DNA of 9,897 bases from Propionibacteriaceae bacterium. GTDB lineage: Bacteria; Actinomycetota; Actinomycetes; Propionibacteriales; Propionibacteriaceae. The notes under the pieces were generated by a model that ran no database searches, was not told the DNA's origin, and worked only from the letters and a program-made list of their open reading frames with translations. Where the stretch lies: the NCBI GenBank assembly GCA_003153855.1, contig PMBM01000175.1, positions 1 through 9,897 of the forward strand. Direction: 5' to 3'. Positions 6,397-9,897 of the stretch are shown here, in pieces. Positions within the stretch are counted from its first letter, which is position 1. Every line of letters begins with the position of its first letter. Made by a program: the position numbers and the translations under genes.

Positions 6397-7432
6397 CACC
6401 GTCGATCCCCATGCCGTCCCGTCCTTCGCTCTGTTGAGCGGCGCCTCGATCCCGGCGATCGGGCTCGGAACGTTCGGTTCGGACCGGTTCACTCTCGAGG
6501 ACATCGCCAACGCCGTGGGCGTGGCGATCAGGACCGGCTACCGGCTCATCGACTGTGCATCGGTGTACGCGAACGAGCACCTCATCGGGCCGGTCATCGA
6601 GCGCACGCTCACCGAGATGGGGCTGCCGCGAGAGGAGCTCTTCGTCATCTCGAAGGTGTGGAACGACGCCCACGCGCCCGAGGATGCCATCGCCTCGGTC
6701 AAGGCGTCGCTGTCGGACCTGAAGCTCGACTATCTGGACGCCCTTCTCATCCACTGGCCGTTCCCGAACACCCACGAGCGGTTCGCTGCGCCCGATGCGC
6801 GGAACCCGTCCTCGCGGCCGTACATCCACGCCGAGTACATGGCGATGTACCACGCACTCGAAGAGCTCGTCGATGCCGGACTGATCAGGCATCTCGGCGT
6901 CTCGAACATGACGCTGCCCAAGCTGCGACTCGTCTTGCGGGACGCACGGATCGCCCCGGCGCTCCACGAGATGGAGCTGCACCCAGCGCTGCAGCAGGGC
7001 GAGCTCTACCAGTTCAGCAAGGACGCCGGCATGGTGGTCATCGGGTACTCCCCGATGGGATCTCCGCGGCGCCCTGACCGTGATCGCTTCGAGGGTGACG
7101 TCGCGGACATGGAGCATCCTGTTGTCGTCCGCATCGCCGACGAGGTGGGTGCCCACCCCGCGGAGATCTGCCTCAAGTGGGCCGCCCAGCGCGGTCACGT
7201 CGCGATCCCGTTCTCCGTGAAGCCCCCGCAGATCCTCTCAAACCTGCGAAGCGTCACCGAGAGGCCCTTGAGCCCGCGACAGCTCTACGACCTGCGGTCG
7301 GTGGAGGCCAACTCGAGGCTCATCAAGGGCCAGGTGTTCCTGTGGGAAGGCTCGGGAGACTGGATCGACCTCTGGGACGTCGATGGCACGATCCCGGGTT
7401 GGGGAGGGTACGGCACGACCGCCGCGGAATAG
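6389..7432 (+). CDS. Aldo/keto reductase, aldose-reductase-like
   Basis: This 347-residue TIM-barrel oxidoreductase is built like aldose reductases, which interconvert aldehydes or aldoses and alcohols. The complete catalytic tetrad is present: Asp55 and Tyr60 (IDCASVY-x-NE), Lys89 (SKVWN) and His122 (IHWPF), with the spacing seen in aldose reductase. Later barrel motifs are GVSNM (170-174), ELHPALQQ (196-203) and GYSPMGSP (219-226). The cofactor segment reads IPFSVKPPQI, with Phe275 and Gln281 where aldose reductase has the Lys and Arg that bind the NADPH 2'-phosphate. A Trp-rich C-terminal tail (about 311-340) follows. The start is TTG at 6389 with AGGAG six bases upstream; no in-frame ATG or GTG is near, and the codon overlaps the gatD-like stop by 8 nt. 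Reductase or dehydrogenase direction and substrate are unknown. Confidence 0.88.
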   Translation: MADTVDPHAVPSFALLSGASIPAIGLGTFGSDRFTLEDIANAVGVAIRTGYRLIDCASVYANEHLIGPVIERTLTEMGLPREELFVISKVWNDAHAPEDAIASVKASLSDLKLDYLDALLIHWPFPNTHERFAAPDARNPSSRPYIHAEYMAMYHALEELVDAGLIRHLGVSNMTLPKLRLVLRDARIAPALHEMELHPALQQGELYQFSKDAGMVVIGYSPMGSPRRPDRDRFEGDVADMEHPVVVRIADEVGAHPAEICLKWAAQRGHVAIPFSVKPPQILSNLRSVTERPLSPRQLYDLRSVEANSRLIKGQVFLWEGSGDWIDLWDVDGTIPGWGGYGTTAAE

Positions 7433-7483
7433 CCGACCGGATGCATCTGGCAGGGCCCTACCCGAGCATGGGAAGGTGGAGGC

Positions 7484-8125
7484 ATGCGGATCACGCACCT
7501 TGGCCATTCGGCCGTACTCGTCGACGTCGCCGACCGGCGGATACTGCTGGACCCGGGCAACTTCTCGGATGGTTGGCACTCGCTCACCGACCTGGATGCG
7601 GTGATCATCACGCACCAGCATCCCGACCACGTCGATCCGGAGCACGTACCGGCGCTCCTGGCGGCCAACCCGCAGGCCCGCGTGTACGTGGAGCCGCAGG
7701 TCGTCGCGAAGGTCCCTCTCGCAGGCGCCCGTCCCATCGCGGCTGACGCGTCCGTCGAGCTGGGGGGCGTGACGATCTCCGCCGTCGGCGGCCTTCACGC
7801 GGTCATCCACCGCGACATCCCACGGATCGGCAACGTGGGGATCGTCATCTCGGCGTCGGGCGGGCCCACACTCTTCCACCCCGGTGACAGCCTCGCCGAA
7901 GTGCCGCAGGGCGTCGACATCGTGGCGATCCCCGCGTACGGGCCGTGGGCCGCGCTGAAAGAGACGATCGACTTCGTACGCGCCGTGGGAGCGCCCCAGG
8001 GATTCCTCATCCACGAGGGGCTCCTCAACGACCGCGGACGCGGGCTCATCGGCAGCCGCATCCCCGAGCTGACGGTCACCACCCTGGCGACGCCGACGCC
8101 GGGGGAGGCATGGGATGTCGGTTGA
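7484..8125 (+). CDS. Small MBL-fold metal-dependent hydrolase
   Basis: The 213-residue product is a compact metallo-beta-lactamase-fold protein of the UlaG-like/Lactamase_B_2 sort. It carries the metal-binding set His44-x-His46-x-Asp48-His49 (THQHPDHVD), a further His at 105 or 109 (GGLHAVIH), Asp135 in HPGDS, and His177 in IHEG. No signal peptide or membrane segment is visible, so it is probably cytoplasmic. ATG at 7484 follows a purine-rich GGAAGGTGGAGG. The gene begins 51 nt after the aldo/keto reductase, the only real gap in the operon, and its 3' end overlaps the next gene by 11 nt. UlaG itself opens a lactone-type sugar phosphate, so a lactonase or phosphoester role in the sugar pathway is possible, but the family is too diverse to name a substrate. 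Confidence 0.85.
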   Translation: MRITHLGHSAVLVDVADRRILLDPGNFSDGWHSLTDLDAVIITHQHPDHVDPEHVPALLAANPQARVYVEPQVVAKVPLAGARPIAADASVELGGVTISAVGGLHAVIHRDIPRIGNVGIVISASGGPTLFHPGDSLAEVPQGVDIVAIPAYGPWAALKETIDFVRAVGAPQGFLIHEGLLNDRGRGLIGSRIPELTVTTLATPTPGEAWDVG

Positions 8126-9398
8126 GCTGAGCCCGATCGACCATCCGACGTTCCTCGTCCTCGGCGCCGGGTCACGCGGCACCACGTACGCGGCTCACCT
8201 GGCCGAGCAACCCGAGCAGGGCGAGATCGTCGCGATCGCCGAGCCCGACCCGTACCGCCGGGCTGACTTCGCCGCGAAGCACCGCGTCGCCGCCGACCGT
8301 GTGTTCTCGTCGTGGCAGGAGGCGCTCGCGCAGCCCAGGCTCGCGGACGCCGTCATGGTGACGACGCAGGACGCCGACCACGTCGGGCCGGCCCTCAAGG
8401 CGGCGTCACTGGGCTACCACATCCTGCTGGAGAAGCCCATCGCGCCCTCCGAGGCGGAGGTCCGGCAGGTTGTCGAGGCCGCGCGGACCGCCGGGGTGCT
8501 GCTCGCCGTCTGCCATGTGCTCCGGTACACCCCGCACACGGTCGCGCTGCAACTGCTGATCGCTGACGGAGCGATCGGGGAGATCCTGAGCATCGAGCAC
8601 CTCGAGCCTGTCGGGTGGTGGCACGCCGCGCACTCGTTCGTCCGCGGCAACTGGCGCAACGAGGGACTGTCCAGCTCGATGCTGCTCGCGAAGTCGTGCC
8701 ACGACCTCGACTGGCTGCTCGGGATCGCGGGACGGCCGTGCGAGCGGATCTCCAGCTTCGGGTCGTTGTCGTACTTCAACCGTGCCCATCAGCCTCCAGG
8801 CGCGGCCGACCGCTGCCTCGAGTGCCCGGGGCAGATCGAGCAGTCCTGCCCGTACAGCGCCAAGCGCATCTACTTCGGCGCCGTCGAACTCGGCATCACC
8901 GACTGGCCCCTGTCGGTCATCACCAACGACCCCAGCATGGACGGCGTCATGGCAGCACTGTCCGACGGTCCGTACGGTCGCTGCGTGTACGCGTGCGACA
9001 ACGACGTCGTCGACCACCAGGTGGTCTCGATGGAGTTCGAGGGTGGCCTCACCGCGTCGTTCACGATGACGGCGTTCTCCACCATGAGGGGCCGCAACAC
9101 TCGCATCTTCGGTAGCCACGGCGAGATCACGACCGACTCCCAGGTCATCACGATCGACGACTTCCGCACTGGGGAGCGACGCATCGTGGACACCGCCGTC
9201 GGAGCCGACGACGGCGCGGCAGGCGGTCATGGCGGGGGAGACGGCGCGCTCGTCACAGCCTTCACGGCGGCCCTGCGTGCCGGTGATCCGAGCCTCGTAC
9301 CCACGGCTGCGGAGGAAAGCCTCCGCAGCCATCTCATGGTCTTCGCCGCCGAGCGTGCGCGGCGTCAGGGCACAGTCGAGGCTGTTCCTCAGTCCTGA
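8115..9398 (+). CDS. Gfo/Idh/MocA-family oxidoreductase with cysteine cluster
   Basis: This 427-residue NAD(P)-dependent sugar oxidoreductase has a Rossmann start (LVLGAGSRG, 14-22), the family EKP motif with Lys107, and the catalytic-region CHDLDW (195-200). Family members oxidise or isomerise sugars, inositols and sugar acids. It also has Cys234-x2-Cys237-x7-Cys245 (ending CPYSA) and Cys290-x3-Cys294 in GRCVYACDNDVVDHQ, a pattern I recognise from a Gfo/Idh/MocA subgroup but cannot tie to an assayed enzyme; it could bind zinc or another metal. A Gly-rich patch, GGHGGGD, lies at 370-376. ATG at 8115 is supported by GGGGGAGG six bases upstream and overlaps the MBL gene by 11 nt, so the pair is probably translationally coupled. 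It is the last gene before a new promoter. The substrate is unknown, probably the sugar imported by the neighbouring ABC system or a product of it. Confidence 0.9.
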   Translation: MSVELSPIDHPTFLVLGAGSRGTTYAAHLAEQPEQGEIVAIAEPDPYRRADFAAKHRVAADRVFSSWQEALAQPRLADAVMVTTQDADHVGPALKAASLGYHILLEKPIAPSEAEVRQVVEAARTAGVLLAVCHVLRYTPHTVALQLLIADGAIGEILSIEHLEPVGWWHAAHSFVRGNWRNEGLSSSMLLAKSCHDLDWLLGIAGRPCERISSFGSLSYFNRAHQPPGAADRCLECPGQIEQSCPYSAKRIYFGAVELGITDWPLSVITNDPSMDGVMAALSDGPYGRCVYACDNDVVDHQVVSMEFEGGLTASFTMTAFSTMRGRNTRIFGSHGEITTDSQVITIDDFRTGERRIVDTAVGADDGAAGGHGGGDGALVTAFTAALRAGDPSLVPTAAEESLRSHLMVFAAERARRQGTVEAVPQS

Positions 9399-9401
9399 CA
9401 A

Positions 9402-9449
9402 CGGAATTTGTTCCGCCGTTTGATAACGATTTCATCACTCTGGCGGAAC
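9402..9449. other. Overlapping inverted repeats after the oxidoreductase gene
   Basis: Two hairpins share bases. CGGAA (9402-9406) pairs with TTCCG (9411-9415) around a 4-nt loop. GTTCCGCC (9410-9417) pairs perfectly with GGCGGAAC (9442-9449) around a 24-nt loop that holds a degenerate operator. No T-run follows, so this is not a standard intrinsic terminator, though it may end or stabilise the upstream mRNA. Confidence 0.35.
9421..9434. promoter_or_regulatory. Degenerate upstream operator for the ABC transporter promoter
   Basis: TGATAACGATTTCA matches TGAAATCGATTTCA, the symmetrical form suggested by the two downstream sites, at 12 of 14 positions. It lies upstream of the -35, with its centre 64 bp from the first strong site, near six helical turns. 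It could be an auxiliary site for looping by a LacI-type regulator. Confidence 0.45.
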
Positions 9450-9452
9450 GGG

Positions 9453-9483
9453 TTGACATGCCCCCTCTCCATGCGTTTACGAT
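9453..9483 (+). promoter_or_regulatory. Predicted promoter of the sugar ABC transporter operon
   Basis: TTGACA at 9453-9458 is an exact -35 consensus. TACGAT at 9478-9483 matches the -10 at four of six positions after a 19-bp spacer; TTTACG with a 17-bp spacer is a weaker alternative. The start would fall near 9490, inside the first strong operator, as expected for a repressed promoter. This separates the transporter from the upstream five-gene operon. Confidence 0.6.
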
Positions 9484-9485
9484 CT

Positions 9486-9497
9486 GAAATCGATTTC
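9486..9497. promoter_or_regulatory. LacI-type operator, strong site 1 (perfect 12-bp palindrome)
   Basis: GAAATCGATTTC is a perfect palindrome with a central CG, lying over the predicted transcription start of the ABC transporter operon. It is repeated exactly 16 bp downstream. Its half-sites (GAAA/TTTC) resemble those of O1/O2 but are separated by four rather than two central bases. Confidence 0.75.
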
Positions 9498-9501
9498 GTG
9501 T

Positions 9502-9513
9502 GAAATCGATTTC
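9502..9513. promoter_or_regulatory. LacI-type operator, strong site 2 (tandem copy)
   Basis: A second identical GAAATCGATTTC palindrome is centred 16 bp from site 1, about one and a half helical turns, so two dimers would sit on roughly opposite faces. It lies in the predicted 5' leader of the transporter mRNA. Confidence 0.7.
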
Positions 9514-9518
9514 TTAGC

Positions 9519-9534
9519 CGGGCAACGCAGCCCG
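9519..9534 (+). other. Small leader hairpin before the ABC ATPase ribosome site
   Basis: CGGGC (9519-9523) can pair with GCCCG (9530-9534) around a 6-nt loop, ending one base before the GGGGAGG ribosome site at 9536-9542. A five-pair GC stem here could modestly affect translation, but such stems are common by chance in GC-rich DNA. Confidence 0.25.
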
Positions 9535-9547
9535 AGGGGAGGCATCG

Positions 9548-9897
9548 GTGCCAGTACCAGGGATCGATCCGACAGTGGGACAGCACGACCCGAACCTGCT
9601 GCTGCAGGCCGAAGGGGTGACGAAGTCCTTCCCAGGCGTCAAGGCTCTGTCGGGGATGCGCTTGGACCTGCGCAAGGGCGAGGTGCTCGCTCTGGTCGGC
9701 GAGAACGGGGCCGGCAAGTCGACCCTGATGAAGCTGCTCACGGGCATCTACGCGATGGAGGAGGGGCAGTTCTGGCTCGAGGGCAAGCCCCTGTCGGTCA
9801 AGAACCCGAAGGAGGCTCAGGACCTCGGTCTGGCGATCATCCACCAGGAGTTCAACCTGATGCCCGACCTCACCGTCGCCCAGAACATCTTCATCGG
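9548..9897 (+). CDS. Sugar ABC importer ATP-binding protein (RbsA/MglA/XylG type), 5' part
   Basis: The frame runs open from GTG at 9548 to the end of the window and gives the first 116 residues of a carbohydrate ABC ATPase. These proteins are tandem-ATPase subunits of about 500 residues that power import of ribose, galactose, xylose or polyols with a periplasmic-type binding protein and a permease. Seen here are VTKSFPGVKAL (24-34), Walker A GENGAGKST (51-59), TGIY (65-68), and the Q-loop region IIHQEFNLMPDLTVAQNIF (97-115), all characteristic of the ribose/galactose group. The first 16 or so residues are a poorly conserved leader. GTG is preceded by GGGGAGG with a 5-nt spacer. It is the first gene after a repressed promoter. 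The permease and binding-protein genes are expected beyond the window. The substrate is unknown, probably the one used by the adjacent catabolic genes. Confidence 0.92.
   Translation, partial: MPVPGIDPTVGQHDPNLLLQAEGVTKSFPGVKALSGMRLDLRKGEVLALVGENGAGKSTLMKLLTGIYAMEEGQFWLEGKPLSVKNPKEAQDLGLAIIHQEFNLMPDLTVAQNIFI

Noticed and set aside
5275..6510. 411-codon reverse-strand open frame opposite the gatD-like gene
   Set aside because: It spans the ends of three forward genes with conserved motifs and shows low-complexity Arg/Gly/Asp/Val content; a shadow frame.
7433..7483. A separate promoter for the MBL gene in the 51-nt gap
   Set aside because: No convincing -35/-10 pair was found; the gap is short and the genes are probably co-transcribed.
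6353..8185. Reverse-strand open frames opposite the aldo/keto reductase and MBL genes
   Set aside because: Both strands cannot plausibly code here; the forward frames carry complete catalytic motifs and the reverse ones none.
8406..9401. Long reverse-strand open frame opposite the Gfo/Idh/MocA gene
   Set aside because: It is antisense to a gene with clear family motifs, and its composition is what GC-rich antisense frames give; no recognisable domain.
9486..9513. Tandem palindromes as the start of a repeat array or CRISPR
   Set aside because: There are only two exact copies, 16 bp apart, with short palindromic cores sitting on a promoter; this is operator organisation.

Overview
The window is GC-rich throughout, with strong G/C bias at third codon positions, many GTG starts and long spurious antisense frames. 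It looks like the chromosome of a high-GC Gram-positive bacterium (Actinomycetota). The genus cannot be fixed from the sequence alone. There is no RNA gene, insertion sequence, CRISPR array or phage gene.

Layout: (1) 1-1871, forward: the 3' part of a threonine aldolase, then a winged-helix protein of the HTH_42/AlkZ-like superfamily. These look like chromosomal background unrelated to the rest. (2) 1854-3610, reverse: a two-gene operon with a PfkB-family sugar-phosphate kinase first and a class II ketose-bisphosphate aldolase (GatY/KbaY type) second. (3) 3611-3799: a divergent control region with two back-to-back promoters, each with a LacI-type palindrome over its predicted start. (4) 3800-9398, forward: five tightly packed genes: FGGY sugar kinase, GatD-like zinc polyol-phosphate dehydrogenase, aldo/keto reductase, small MBL-fold hydrolase and Gfo/Idh/MocA oxidoreductase. 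Overlaps of 4, 8 and 11 nt suggest translational coupling; the only gap is 51 nt. (5) 9399-9547: a second control region with a promoter and three copies of a different LacI-type operator. (6) 9548-end: the 5' part of the ATPase of a ribose-type sugar ABC importer.

The genes read as one inducible sugar or sugar-alcohol catabolic locus. The most economical model is import of an unphosphorylated hexitol by the ABC system, phosphorylation by the FGGY kinase, oxidation to a ketose 6-phosphate by the GatD-like enzyme, a second phosphorylation by the PfkB kinase, and cleavage by the aldolase to triose phosphates. This would be a galactitol/tagatose-type route with an ABC importer plus a kinase in place of the usual phosphotransferase (PTS) uptake. 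The aldo/keto reductase, MBL hydrolase and Gfo/Idh/MocA enzyme have no place in the classical route and suggest a modified or wider substrate range. No regulator, substrate-binding protein or permease gene lies inside the window; they would be expected just downstream.
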